From Phycisphaerae bacterium (GTDB taxonomy: Bacteria > Planctomycetota > Phycisphaerae > Phycisphaerales > UBA1924): a DNA stretch of 33,073 nt. Position numbers and translations under genes: made by a program. The notes under the pieces are model-generated. The model was not told the DNA's origin. It searched no databases and saw only the letters and a list, made by a program, of their open reading frames with translations. Shown here piece after piece: positions 15,785 through 23,442 of this stretch. The stretch spans positions 1-33,073 of the forward strand of contig JAEUJA010000246.1 of assembly GCA_016793195.1 (NCBI GenBank), read 5' to 3'. Each line of letters begins with the position of its first letter. The stretch's first letter is position 1.

Positions 15785-15848
15785 CGTGTGCGTCCGTTTC
15801 GGGGGGTGTGGGGTGCCGGGAATCGTGTGCCGCACGATCCCTCGCAGC

Positions 15849-15876
15849 AGTGTAGGATCGAGAAAGTGGACATCAA
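15849..15876 (-). promoter_or_regulatory. Candidate sigma70-type promoter of ric
   Basis: On the minus strand TTGATG (15876-15871) and TACACT (15854-15849) are separated by 16 nt, each matching the consensus at four of six bases. The start would lie about 58 nt before the ric ATG. The hexamer TACACT also occurs as a -10 candidate before moaD. Confidence 0.4.
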
Positions 15877-16050
15877 GGTCGAGATATGCGACCCAGGCCG
15901 AGACCCATCGCGATCACGCGGCGGCCGGATGCCGGTGCGTTCCGAGCCCGGTTCCTGTCCCGTTCGTAAGGACGCCCGCCTCGGTACGGCGACCGCGCGG
16001 CTCGCAGCGGGCGCCCCATCCGAGGATGGGCGCGGGGGCGAGCGGTTTGG

Positions 16051-16080
16051 TTGACGACGATACTTCGGAGTCCATACTAT
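16051..16080 (+). promoter_or_regulatory. Sigma70-type promoter of the MarR gene, leaderless
   Basis: TTGACG (16051-16056), an 18-nt spacer and TACTAT (16075-16080). The GTG start codon begins 8 nt after the -10 element, about where transcription should start, and no Shine-Dalgarno can be fitted in, so the transcript is probably leaderless. Confidence 0.6.
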
Positions 16081-16081
16081 C
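16059..16081. promoter_or_regulatory. Imperfect palindrome over the MarR-gene promoter, candidate operator
   Basis: A 23-nt imperfect palindrome beginning GATA and ending TATC, with a symmetric GGA/TCC core, fills the space from the -35 to the -10 element. MarR proteins typically bind such imperfect palindromes over their own promoter, so autorepression is a fair inference. Confidence 0.45.
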
Positions 16082-16088
16082 TGGGACC

Positions 16089-16874
16089 GTGCCCCGCAAG
16101 CCCCCGACATCCCCGGTCGATGCCCCGACCGCCGCGCAGCGGGTCGTCGCGGGGTTGTCCAAGGTCGCGCTGGTCTTCCGGCACGCGCAGTGGGCGGCGT
16201 CGGGGGAGCGCGGGCTGACACCCACGCAGGCGCAGATCCTCGCGGTCGTCGCGGGCAACCGTGAGCCGCGGGGGGTGGGGGTCAAGGCCGTCGCGGCGCG
16301 GATGGCCGTCACGATGGGGACCGCCAGCGAAGCGGTGGGCGCGCTGGTCGAGAAGGGCCTGCTCCGCAAAGAAGCCGACGAGGCCGACGGTCGCGCCGTA
16401 GTCCTGACGCTCACCGCGCGAGGGAAGCGCGAGGCGACCCGGGCGAGCGAATGGCCCGGGGCGATCGTCGAGGCCGTGGATGCGATGCCCGAGCGCGAGC
16501 GGGCCACGCTCCTGCGCGGGCTGGTGGGCATGGTGCGCACGATGCAGGAGCGCGGCATGGTGCCGACGGCCCGCATGTGCGTGGAATGCCAGTTCTTCCG
16601 GCCCAACGAGTATCCCGGCGAGGCCAAGCCGCACCATTGCCAGTACATCGGCGCGCCCATCGGCGATGCCGACCTGCGCCTCGACTGCGCCGAGATGGAG
16701 CCGACCGGAGCCGACGCGGACACGCCCACGCGGGCGCGGCTGTGGGAGGTCTTCGTCAACGGCCAACCGCTGGATCAACACGGACCCGGGAGGAACGGCC
16801 GCGCGCGGCCCGGGGTTCGTGCGTCAATGTCACGCCGCGCGGATCACGCATCCACCAAAGGAGTATCACCATGA
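16089..16874 (+). CDS. MarR-family regulator with Cys/His-rich C-terminal metal or redox domain
   Basis: About 261 residues from the GTG at 16089. Residues ~15-150 form a MarR winged helix (GVKAVAARMAVTMGTASEAV as recognition region, then the wing DEADGRAVVLTLTARG). It is followed by a Cys-rich module: C164 and C167 (CVECQFF), H182-H183-C184 (PHHCQY) and C200 (RLDC). This looks able to bind a metal or an Fe-S/redox ligand and would make the protein a metal or redox sensor (inference; such MarR variants are known in other bacteria). The ~30-residue tail is Arg/Gly-rich and unconserved. The stop overlaps the ATG of the CxxC thioredoxin-like gene, coupling regulator and small thiol protein. The GTG lies at the presumed transcription start; an upstream in-frame ATG would include promoter sequence. 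Confidence 0.85.
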   Translation: MPRKPPTSPVDAPTAAQRVVAGLSKVALVFRHAQWAASGERGLTPTQAQILAVVAGNREPRGVGVKAVAARMAVTMGTASEAVGALVEKGLLRKEADEADGRAVVLTLTARGKREATRASEWPGAIVEAVDAMPERERATLLRGLVGMVRTMQERGMVPTARMCVECQFFRPNEYPGEAKPHHCQYIGAPIGDADLRLDCAEMEPTGADADTPTRARLWEVFVNGQPLDQHGPGRNGRARPGVRASMSRRADHASTKGVSP

Positions 16875-17107
16875 GCACGAAGGCCACGTTCTATCACGCC
16901 GGCTGCCCCGTCTGCGTCGCCGCCGAGCGCACCGTCGCCGACGCCCTGGACCGCTCGAAGTACAACGTCGAGATCGTCCACCTCGGCCAGCAGAAGGGCC
17001 GCGTCGCCGAGGCCGAGAAGGCGGGCGTCAAGTCCGTCCCCGCGCTGGTCATCAACGGCCAGCCCTTCCACATCAACCACGGCGCGGACCTGTCGGTGCT
17101 GAAGTAA
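16871..17107 (+). CDS. Small thioredoxin/glutaredoxin-like CxxC protein
   Basis: 78 residues. Starts TKATFYHAGCPVCVAAERTV with a C-P-V-C active site and later SVPALVINGQPFHI, where the cis-Pro after Val is typical of the thioredoxin fold. It is shorter than thioredoxin (~105) and closest in size to glutaredoxins and mini-thioredoxins. AAAGGAG at 16857-16863 is seven nt from the ATG and the gene overlaps the MarR stop by 4 nt. Probably a disulfide reductant serving, or controlled by, the Cys-rich regulator. Confidence 0.85.
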   Translation: MSTKATFYHAGCPVCVAAERTVADALDRSKYNVEIVHLGQQKGRVAEAEKAGVKSVPALVINGQPFHINHGADLSVLK

Positions 17108-17118
17108 TCACCGCGCGG

Positions 17119-17133
17119 CGGGCGGGCCGCCCG
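17119..17133 (+). terminator. GC-rich hairpin after the CxxC protein gene
   Basis: CGGGCGG-G-CCGCCCG begins 12 nt after the stop codon, an exact inverted repeat without a T-tract. The position suggests transcript termination. Confidence 0.4.
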
Positions 17134-17179
17134 TGGACACTACTTGGTCGCTCACGCCCGGCGCGGCCACTTCGGTCGC

Positions 17180-17198
17180 GCCGGGTCCCGGACCCGGC
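17180..17198. terminator. Perfect palindrome between convergent operons
   Basis: GCCGGGTCC-C-GGACCCGGC is an exact 9-bp inverted repeat roughly midway between the stops of the CxxC gene (17107) and mobA (17274). It could act as a bidirectional terminator for the two converging operons. No T-tract. Confidence 0.45.
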
Positions 17199-17273
17199 AA
17201 CGCATCGGCGGCTTCGAGATCAATCGCGCCCGCCGCCGACACCGCGTCCCCCCCGGTGGAAACACGCGAGGCC

Positions 17274-17897
17274 TCAGGATCGCACGATTCCCCGCTGTTC
17301 ATGAGCCGCGGGGACATCGCCGGGCAGGTTGACGTTTCTCGCCGCTTCCGGCGCAACGGGCACGGTCAACGCTCCGATCTGCTCCAAGGCGCTGAACAGC
17401 GTGTAGTCGCTTCGCGATACTCTGGCCTCCAGGATTGGCCTGACGTGCTGCGTGTACACCGCGGCGCACGGGTGCAGGCGATCTGTGGAGGCACAGACCG
17501 CATAGGCGCTCGGATGCACTTGCGCGACCTGGAGGATATTTGCGATCTCCACGCCGCTGAAGGAAGGCATGTCCCCCGCCAGTACGAAGATCGGACCCGG
17601 CCATTGGGTGAGGGCTGAAACGATGCCCCCCATCGGGCCGATCCCCGGGTGGAGATCCGGAATGATGCCGTCCGCCAACTGAAGGACGGCGGGATCGCAG
17701 GCCCCGACCAGTTTCACGCGACGGCCGAACACGCCCCGCAGGGCCTGAATGGGCTGTTGGACGAGCACTCGTCCCTCGCTTCCCCAAGGCTCGCGGAGTT
17801 TATCCCGACCGAAACGCTGGCTCCTCCCTCCGACGAGGACGACCGGCTGGACGCTCGTAAGGAAATCGCGCGAGACGAACGGCGTATCAGTTGTCAT
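17274..17897 (-). CDS. mobA: Molybdenum cofactor guanylyltransferase
   Basis: 207 residues. MobA transfers GMP from GTP to molybdenum cofactor, making the bis-MGD form used by the DMSO-reductase enzyme family. The nucleotidyl-transferase signature is LVGGRSQRFGRDKL (20-34; usual LAGGxSxRMGxDK). A Mg/GTP-binding GDM motif (FVLAGDMPSF) and the closing RNVNLPGD (usual NINTPED) are present. The ATG at 17897 overlaps the mogA 3' end by 11 nt. Last gene of the moeA-moaC-mogA-mobA operon. Its presence implies a bis-MGD enzyme, matching the molybdopterin oxidoreductase at 28636-30906. Confidence 0.92.
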   Translation of the reverse strand: MTTDTPFVSRDFLTSVQPVVLVGGRSQRFGRDKLREPWGSEGRVLVQQPIQALRGVFGRRVKLVGACDPAVLQLADGIIPDLHPGIGPMGGIVSALTQWPGPIFVLAGDMPSFSGVEIANILQVAQVHPSAYAVCASTDRLHPCAAVYTQHVRPILEARVSRSDYTLFSALEQIGALTVPVAPEAARNVNLPGDVPAAHEQRGIVRS

Positions 17898-18444
17898 GGC
17901 GGACGACCTTTCCGCCCGCCGGCGTCGCGTCTGGCCGCCCGTCGTCCTGCACCTCCCCGCGCAACGTCTCCACGGCGTGAGGCAGAATGTCGAGGAGAGC
18001 TTCGAGGTTCTCGGTACTTCCTTTGAGTGAGCCGGGCAAGGTCAGGACGAGAGTTCTGCCGATCGTGCCCGCAACCCCGCGCGACAGGAATGTCCGCGGC
18101 GTTTTGGTCATGCACCGGAGACGGGCGAGTTCCATGAGCCCCGGGTGCTCGCGCTCGATGACGCTCCGAGCGGCTTCGGGCGTCACGTCGCGCGGCGCTA
18201 GACCGGTGCCGCCTGTGCTCAGAATCAGATCGATGCCGCGCTCGGGGGTGGACCAACTGACAAAGCAGGCGGCAAGCTGGTCTTGCTCGTCGGGCAGGCA
18301 TCTCGCCTCGACCACTTCAGCGCCGAGGCGAGTTCGGAGCATTTCGGCGAGCGCCGGCCCCGACGTGTCTGTGGCTATGCCGCGTGAGCATCGATCGCTC
18401 ACAGTCAACACAGCGGCGCGGATGGGCCGGTCGGCTTCGCTCAT
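17887..18444 (-). CDS. mogA: Molybdopterin adenylyltransferase (MogA/MoaB family)
   Basis: 185 residues. Activates molybdopterin by adenylylation before molybdenum insertion. Motifs: AAVLTVSDRCSRG (N-terminal strand and loop), ILSTGGTGLAPRDVTPEA (MPT-binding GGTG loop) and LVLTLPGSLKGSTENLEALL. It overlaps moaC by 4 nt upstream and mobA by 11 nt downstream. Assigned to MogA rather than MoaB because the operon has no other candidate for the step. Confidence 0.92.
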   Translation of the reverse strand: MSEADRPIRAAVLTVSDRCSRGIATDTSGPALAEMLRTRLGAEVVEARCLPDEQDQLAACFVSWSTPERGIDLILSTGGTGLAPRDVTPEAARSVIEREHPGLMELARLRCMTKTPRTFLSRGVAGTIGRTLVLTLPGSLKGSTENLEALLDILPHAVETLRGEVQDDGRPDATPAGGKVVRHDN

Positions 18445-18983
18445 CGCCCCTCCTCAAGAGGTACTGCGGTGTAGTCGCCGTGGCGGCCACCGCGCTTCTC
18501 GGTGACGCGGATGCCCTCGATGATCATCGCGTTGTCGATCGCCTTACCCATGTCGATCACCGTCAGGCAGGCGATTGCTACTGCGGTCAGGGCCTCCATC
18601 TCGACACCCGTGCGGGCCTGCGTCCGGACGGTGGCGGTGACCCTGACGCGGCCGGACTCGAGCACGGCCTCCACGTCAACCGCTTCGAGCGGCAGCGTGT
18701 GGCACAGGGGGATGAGTTCGTCGGTGCGCTTGGCGGCGAGGATTGCGGCGACCCGAGCGACATCGAGCACGGAACCCTTCTTGATCGAGTTCTCGCGGAT
18801 CGCACGTTCAAGGTCCGGCGAGACCCGCACGAACCCCTCGGCGGCCGCGGTCCTCGCTGTGACCGGCTTGTCCCCGACATCCACCATCCGAGCCGCGCCG
18901 TCCGCGCCGATGTGTGAAAGACCTTCAGAATTCGCCCCAGGGGTTCTGTCATTCATGGCGTGACTCATCTCCGCACCACACAT
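18441..18983 (-). CDS. moaC: Cyclic pyranopterin monophosphate synthase
   Basis: About 180 residues. With MoaA it converts GTP to cyclic pyranopterin monophosphate, the first step of molybdenum cofactor synthesis. Signature segments: GAARMVDVGDK, SVLDVARVAAILAAKRT, PLCHTLPLE, EMEALTAV, DMGKAIDNAM and VTEKRGG with the conserved Lys residues. Three starts are possible: ATG at 18983 (AGGCGG seven nt upstream), 18968 or 18956; all precede the conserved core, and I choose 18983 for its ribosome site. It follows moeA by 14 nt and overlaps mogA by 4 nt. Confidence 0.92.
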   Translation of the reverse strand: MCGAEMSHAMNDRTPGANSEGLSHIGADGAARMVDVGDKPVTARTAAAEGFVRVSPDLERAIRENSIKKGSVLDVARVAAILAAKRTDELIPLCHTLPLEAVDVEAVLESGRVRVTATVRTQARTGVEMEALTAVAIACLTVIDMGKAIDNAMIIEGIRVTEKRGGRHGDYTAVPLEEGR

Positions 18984-18997
18984 CGTTTGACCGCCTA

Positions 18998-20335
18998 TCA
19001 AGCCCCCGCGGGCCAAGTGTAATAGGGCAGGATCGCGTTCGAGAAGCCCGGGGGTACTTCCACAAAGCCGTCGCTCATGCCCGCCGCGACGATGTCACCC
19101 GAGCCGCGGCCATCGATCAACTCCGCCTGAGGAAGGCCGTTGGCGTCAACGACCAATCGGACCAAGCGGTGCCACCACAAATCGAGCGTCCGACCGTCGG
19201 GATTCCTGACCTCAATGAGCCTCGGGAGGCACTCCGGTGGGGTTCGCTTCGCTCCAGCGCAGGCGGCAAGGACGGGCAGGACGATCCGTACACAGGTGAC
19301 AAGAGCGGAGACAGGGTTGCCGGGGAGCCCGAAGATGGGAAGCGTCTCCGCGGTGTGCGGCGCCGGTCGCCGCACGAGGGCACCCAGCATCGGCTTTCCG
19401 GGTCTCTGCGGAAGTCCGTGGAAGACCACCTCAGCTCCGACCTGTTCGACGGCAGCTCGAACGGGATCGCGGTGCCCCATCGAGATGCCGCCGGTCAGGA
19501 CCACAGCATCGGCGACTTGGCACGCACGCTCCAACGCACCGCCGAGGTTCCCATCGTCACGAATGTGTGACACGCTCGGCACGTTCGCCCACGCGTGCGA
19601 CGCCAGGATTGCCCGCACGGCCGGGGAGTTGCTGTTGCGGATCTGGAAGGTTGATGGCGTGTGATGCGGCTCGATGAGTTCATCACCGGTGGTGATAAGG
19701 GCGATGCGGAGGCGGGCAAAGACCGCCGGTCGAATAATCCCTACCGCTGCAAGCGTTGCCAGCCCTGCTGCCGTGATCACTTCGCCCGCGTGCAGGACGA
19801 CCGTCCCCGCCGGCGCGTTCTCGCCTCGACGACGGATATGGTCTCCTCGCCTGACGCGAGCGGCCGCCGCTCGCGTCACGGAGATTGAAGTGACATCTGC
19901 CGCCCGTCCCGCCGCGTGTTCAATGACGTCCTCCCGCCGAACAACGGTGTCGGCTCCCGCCGGGATTGCTGCGCCGGTCGCGATCCGCACCGCGACAGGC
20001 CGACGAACACCCTCGAAGGACGCTGGGGGCGGCTCGCCAATGCGAGCCTCTCCCACAACCAGCAGTGTGATCGCTTGCACGGTCTCATTCGAGCCCTCAC
20101 CTGAGGGGACGGCCAAGTCAGCGGCGCAGATTGCATACCCATCCATCGCCGAGTAGTCAAAGGCGGGGCTATCCCGGTCGGCGCGGACCTCTTCGGCAAG
20201 GATGCGGCCCGCGGCCCTATCCAACCCCACAACCTCGCTTAGTCGGGCCGAGGGTGACGGGCAAGCGAGTGCGACCAAGGCCGCTACAGCAGCCCCGGGC
20301 GAGTCGAACGCGAATGCCTGACCTCGAAAGCCCAT
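18998..20335 (-). CDS. moeA: Molybdopterin molybdenumtransferase
   Basis: About 445 residues. Inserts molybdate into adenylated molybdopterin. Motifs: the early DSPAFDYSAMDGYAI (typical P-x-F-D-x-S-x-M-D-G-Y-A), GAAIPAGADTVV, the GDELIEP segment, the MPT-binding LTGGISMGHRDPV and LPGNPVSALV. The frame is open far upstream, but similarity starts at MGFRGQAFAFDSPGAAV; AGGAG about six nt before the ATG at 20335 confirms this start. First gene of the minus-strand operon moeA-moaC-mogA-mobA, divergent from moaD with only 46 nt between start codons. Confidence 0.93.
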   Translation of the reverse strand: MGFRGQAFAFDSPGAAVAALVALACPSPSARLSEVVGLDRAAGRILAEEVRADRDSPAFDYSAMDGYAICAADLAVPSGEGSNETVQAITLLVVGEARIGEPPPASFEGVRRPVAVRIATGAAIPAGADTVVRREDVIEHAAGRAADVTSISVTRAAAARVRRGDHIRRRGENAPAGTVVLHAGEVITAAGLATLAAVGIIRPAVFARLRIALITTGDELIEPHHTPSTFQIRNSNSPAVRAILASHAWANVPSVSHIRDDGNLGGALERACQVADAVVLTGGISMGHRDPVRAAVEQVGAEVVFHGLPQRPGKPMLGALVRRPAPHTAETLPIFGLPGNPVSALVTCVRIVLPVLAACAGAKRTPPECLPRLIEVRNPDGRTLDLWWHRLVRLVVDANGLPQAELIDGRGSGDIVAAGMSDGFVEVPPGFSNAILPYYTWPAGA

Positions 20336-20369
20336 ACACGCTCCTGGTATCGCCGCCACCGCCAAACCA

Positions 20370-20375
20370 TACACT
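20370..20375 (+). promoter_or_regulatory. Candidate -10 element of moaD, leaderless
   Basis: TACACT ends 6 nt before the moaD ATG (20382), and no Shine-Dalgarno exists between. The same hexamer serves as candidate -10 for ric. The 46-nt gap to the moeA start must also hold the opposite promoter. Confidence 0.45.
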
Positions 20376-20381
20376 CCCACA

Positions 20382-20636
20382 ATGGAAGTCGAGGTGCTCC
20401 TCTTCGGTGCCGCCGCTACGCGCGAGAAATCGGACCGCGTCACCGTAGTCGTGGGCGCCGAACCGACCGTCCGGGATGTCTTGACGGCGCTCCACGAGCA
20501 GCATCCCGATCTTCGGTTCGCTCTGCCGTCCGCAGAAGCCGGCCGCCTCGCCGTGAACCAGTCTTTCGCCAGAGGGGAACATCCCATCAGAGCGGGCGAC
20601 GAGGTCGCCCTCATCACGCTCGTGGGGGGTGGCTGA
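20382..20636 (+). CDS. moaD: Molybdopterin synthase sulfur-carrier subunit
   Basis: 84 residues, the ubiquitin-like small subunit of molybdopterin synthase. It begins MEVEVLLFGAAAT, has the TVRDVLTALHEQHP helix and AVNQSF, and ends in LVGGG; the C-terminal Gly-Gly is converted to the thiocarboxylate that donates sulfur. The moaE gene follows after two bases, so the two subunits are made together. No moeB (MoaD activator) was found in the window; activation must use an enzyme encoded elsewhere. Confidence 0.92.
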   Translation: MEVEVLLFGAAATREKSDRVTVVVGAEPTVRDVLTALHEQHPDLRFALPSAEAGRLAVNQSFARGEHPIRAGDEVALITLVGGG

Positions 20637-20638
20637 CA

Positions 20639-21106
20639 ATGGCCCCGACGCCCCCGGTCGTCGTCGCTCGGATTGTGGACGAGCCGCTGATCCCAAGGGA
20701 TGAGCGGGTAACTCTCTTCGGCGAGAATTGGACCCCCGCTCGCGATGCTGTTGGCCCTCCACCCGGTGTTGTTGGTGCCGTGCTTCGCTTTGAGGGGATC
20801 GTGCGCCGAGGCGAGCCCAGCGATGCCCACGGCGGCGACGAACGGGAACTGCTGGCGCTCGACTACCAGACCTACGACCCGATGGCCGAGCGCGAACTTC
20901 GCGCGCTGGCCCGCCAAATCGCCGAAGAGCACGTCCTTTCGTCGCTCGTGGCGCTGCACAGCCGCGGGCGCGTAGCCGTGGGCGATGTGTCGTTCGTGTT
21001 GATTGTGGAAAGCCCGCATCGCGCCGAGGCGATCGCAGCGATGTCGGCGTTCATTGACCGGCTCAAGCAAGACGTGCCGATTTGGAAGAAGCCGGTGTGG
21101 AAATAG
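20639..21106 (+). CDS. moaE: Molybdopterin synthase catalytic subunit
   Basis: 155 residues. Large subunit that turns cyclic pyranopterin monophosphate into molybdopterin with MoaD sulfur. Diagnostic segments: VGAVLRFEGIVR, LDYQTYDPMAERELR, HSRGRVAVGDVSFVLIVESPHR and the active-site Lys region DVPIWKKPVWK. It ends right after this region, without the longer tail of E. coli MoaE. A His/Gly/Asp-rich insert lies after FEGIVR. It starts 2 nt after moaD and ends 6 nt before the converging TauE/SafE gene. Confidence 0.92.
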   Translation: MAPTPPVVVARIVDEPLIPRDERVTLFGENWTPARDAVGPPPGVVGAVLRFEGIVRRGEPSDAHGGDERELLALDYQTYDPMAERELRALARQIAEEHVLSSLVALHSRGRVAVGDVSFVLIVESPHRAEAIAAMSAFIDRLKQDVPIWKKPVWK

Positions 21107-21112
21107 CGGCTT

Positions 21113-21859
21113 TCACGAGACCACCAGCTTCGCGCCGGCGATGAGCAGGACGACCGCGAGCAGGACATTGAGAGTGCGAGGTGTCGCTCGCCGGCTGCCG
21201 AGTGTCGCCCCGGTGATGCCTCCGGCCCCCGCGCACGCCGCGAGCAGCCACAGCGAGGTGGGTGGGGTCCAGCCTCGGCTCGCCAGGCCGCCAAGCCCCG
21301 CGAAGGAGTTCACAAGGATAAAGAGGGACGATGTCGCGGCCGTGCGTTTGGGGTCGGCCCAGCCCATGAGCAGAATCACGGGACTCAGGAAGATGCCCCC
21401 GCCCGTGCCGGTCAGCCCCGCGAGGAAGCCCAGTCCCGAACCAACCGCCAAGGCCACCGGCATCGAAGGGGGACGCGGCGCAGACGCCGCCTTGGGGGGT
21501 CGCCATGCGACGAATGCCATGCGCACGGCCGTGAGCACAAGCACGACGCCGATGGCAGCCTTGAGCGCCTGCTGCGGGAGTTGGACGAGGCCGCCCACGT
21601 AGGCCGCGGGGATGGAGGCAACTGCAAATGGCCAGAAGAGCGTCCACGAGAAGTGCCCGGCACATGCGAATTGCGTGAACGCGATGACCGCCACCAGGAC
21701 GTTGATCGAGAGCGCCGTCGGCCGCATGACCGCGGCTTCCACACCAACGAGCGCCATGACGGCGAGGTATCCCGAAGCGCCGGCGTGGCCGACCGAGGCG
21801 TAAAGTGCGCCCACGATGAGGAACAACACGGCGAGGATGGCAAGGGTGTCCGCCGGCAT
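21113..21859 (-). CDS. TauE/SafE (TSUP) family anion permease
   Basis: About 248 residues, roughly eight membrane helices, with the TSUP landmarks VGALYASVGHAGASGYLAVM near the start and LAGLTGTGGGIFLSPVILL at the start of the second half. Family members move sulfite, sulfoacetate and related anions; the substrate here is unknown. The reading frame extends upstream into moaA, but the ATG at 21859 opens the first helix. It follows moaA by 20 nt and is the last gene of the hemerythrin-cupin-AhpD-moaA operon. Link to molybdenum cofactor genes suggests an oxyanion or sulfur substrate, which is inference. Confidence 0.88.
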   Translation of the reverse strand: MPADTLAILAVLFLIVGALYASVGHAGASGYLAVMALVGVEAAVMRPTALSINVLVAVIAFTQFACAGHFSWTLFWPFAVASIPAAYVGGLVQLPQQALKAAIGVVLVLTAVRMAFVAWRPPKAASAPRPPSMPVALAVGSGLGFLAGLTGTGGGIFLSPVILLMGWADPKRTAATSSLFILVNSFAGLGGLASRGWTPPTSLWLLAACAGAGGITGATLGSRRATPRTLNVLLAVVLLIAGAKLVVS

Positions 21860-21879
21860 CGGTGGCCTTATGAGTGGCG

Positions 21880-23034
21880 CTAACCGCCGATCGCCGACAT
21901 CGGCCGCTCGGGCTGGACAAAGTCCGGTGACGTGATCCCGTGGCCGGGCTGCTTGGTCCAAGTCGCGTCGATCAAGAAGTCGGCCAGTTCCGTGTCGGTC
22001 GCACCGGCCCGCAACGGCGAACGCAGATCCCATTCGGTGGTGCTGAACAGGCAGGGCCTGACCTTGCCGTCGGCCGTGATCCGCAGGCGGCTGCACGCCC
22101 CGCAGAAGGGGTTGCTGACGGGCGCGATGAACCCGACGCGTGCCGGCGAATCTCCGTCGAGGTCCGCGAATCGGAATGTCCGGGCCGTGCTGGATGGATC
22201 GTCGTCGCCGCACGCGATGAGCGGGAAGACACGCTCGATGGCGGCGCGGGTCTCAGCAGCGGAGACCCACTTGGAAGAATCCCAGGCGTGAGCCGAGTCA
22301 AGGGGCATGTACTCAATGAACCGCATCTCTACGCCGAAGTTGCGGGCGAGCACCGCGAGTGCGACGGCCTCGTCGTCGTTGAAACCCCGGATGAGCACAG
22401 CGTTGAGCTTGACCGGGGTGAGGCCCTCGTCCAGAGATAACTGCACACCTTTGAGCACCTGGGCGGGGGACGACGACGATCGTGTCAGGCGAGCGAATCG
22501 ATCGGGTCGGAGCGAGTCGATGCTGATAGTCAGGCGTGCCAGGCCCGCGTCCTTCCAGGCCCGCAGAGATTCGCGGCTAAGCAGAGACGCGTTAGTGATC
22601 AGGGCAATCTCGACCTTAGTCGCGACGGCGAGCCCGGCGATGATGTCGGACAGATGGGGATGCAGCGTTGGCTCGCCGCCGGTAAGGCGGACCTTTCGCA
22701 CGCCGAGCGATTCTGCGATCGCGGCGGCGCGGACGATCTCGTCCACGGTCAGGAGCGCTTCGTGCGCCGCGAATCGGACATCCGGCTCCATGCAGTAGAC
22801 GCAGCGGAAGTTGCAGCGGTCCGTGATGCTGATCCGCAGGTCGCGGATCGTTCGGCCGTGGGAATCGACCATCCGACGGCCGGCACGCACGTCCGGCGGG
22901 GCGGAAGCGGGCGCTCGTGCAGGATCTTGCCGCGGGAGTGATTGGCCGACCAACTGCGGGAGAGCAATGCCGCCACCCGCCTCGGCTGGCCGGGGCACGG
23001 AAGCGGTTCTGCTGTCCTGCATCGGGGTCCGCAC
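21880..23034 (-). CDS. moaA: GTP 3',8-cyclase (radical SAM)
   Basis: About 384 residues. Radical-SAM enzyme opening the molybdenum cofactor pathway. The SAM cluster motif CNFRCVYC is C74, C78 and C81; the second cluster uses FCGACSRLRITADGKVRPC. The C-terminus ends in Gly-Gly (MSAIGG), which MoaA requires. Before the usual start (RMVDSHGRTIRDLRISITDR) there are about 54 low-complexity residues (Pro/Ala/Gln/Arg-rich). I keep the GTG at 23034 because GGAG lies about nine nt upstream, but the ATG at 22872 gives the length and start normal for the family. It follows the AhpD-like gene by 21 nt. Confidence 0.93.
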   Translation of the reverse strand: MRTPMQDSRTASVPRPAEAGGGIALPQLVGQSLPRQDPARAPASAPPDVRAGRRMVDSHGRTIRDLRISITDRCNFRCVYCMEPDVRFAAHEALLTVDEIVRAAAIAESLGVRKVRLTGGEPTLHPHLSDIIAGLAVATKVEIALITNASLLSRESLRAWKDAGLARLTISIDSLRPDRFARLTRSSSSPAQVLKGVQLSLDEGLTPVKLNAVLIRGFNDDEAVALAVLARNFGVEMRFIEYMPLDSAHAWDSSKWVSAAETRAAIERVFPLIACGDDDPSSTARTFRFADLDGDSPARVGFIAPVSNPFCGACSRLRITADGKVRPCLFSTTEWDLRSPLRAGATDTELADFLIDATWTKQPGHGITSPDFVQPERPMSAIGG

Positions 23035-23055
23035 GCGTTCTCGCTCCGATCTCCG

Positions 23056-23412
23056 TTAGACACCCCGCTCGAACTGCTCCGTTGCCCATCTCCAGGCGGC
23101 GACGGTTCGCGGGAAACCAACCGTATTCATGCCCAGCAGGATGGCCTGTTCGACTTCGGCGGTCGTCGCCCCGTGCTGCGTCGCCCGACGCACATGACTC
23201 CTCAGGGCCGATTCCAAACCAGCGCCGACACAGATGCCGATCTTGACGAGCGCCAGCGTCTTGGCATCCAGAGGCCCGGCCTCCTCAACCGCCCTGGCGA
23301 TGCTCTCGTGGGCCCGCCCGAGGGCCGGAAACCTCTTCACGAACTCCTTGTACGTTCCGGGAACTTTGCTTGGGGGTGAGTTGTCCTGGTCGGTGTCGCT
23401 GCGTTCCACCAC
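23056..23412 (-). CDS. AhpD-like fold protein without the redox cysteines
   Basis: 118 residues of the carboxymuconolactone decarboxylase/AhpD fold (LDAKTLALVKIGICVGAG, then ALRSHVRRATQHGATTAEVEQAI). Lined up with the AhpD motif CxxCxxxH, both Cys are replaced (L66 and A69) while H73 is kept, so thiol peroxidase chemistry of the AhpD kind is not expected. AGGAGG lies just before two adjacent GTG codons (23412 and 23409); the second has the better spacing (7 nt). Operon: downstream of the cupin by 30 nt and upstream of moaA by 21 nt. Confidence 0.85.
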   Translation of the reverse strand: MVERSDTDQDNSPPSKVPGTYKEFVKRFPALGRAHESIARAVEEAGPLDAKTLALVKIGICVGAGLESALRSHVRRATQHGATTAEVEQAILLGMNTVGFPRTVAAWRWATEQFERGV

Positions 23413-23442
23413 AAAGCCTCCTGGTCATGAAAAGCCCGGTGA

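Larger units (their letters stand above)
15785..16088. other. Divergent control region between ric and the MarR gene
   Basis: 304 nt without a gene. It holds the candidate ric promoter (15849-15876), the MarR-gene promoter and operator (16051-16081) and a bulged inverted repeat at 16011-16033 (GCGCCCCATCC / GGATGGGCGC) of unknown role. Open frames crossing it show no protein character. Confidence 0.6.

Noticed and set aside
19500-19530. Second sigma54-like element (TTGGCAC near 19518)
   Set aside because: It lies inside moeA and lacks TTGC at the right distance.
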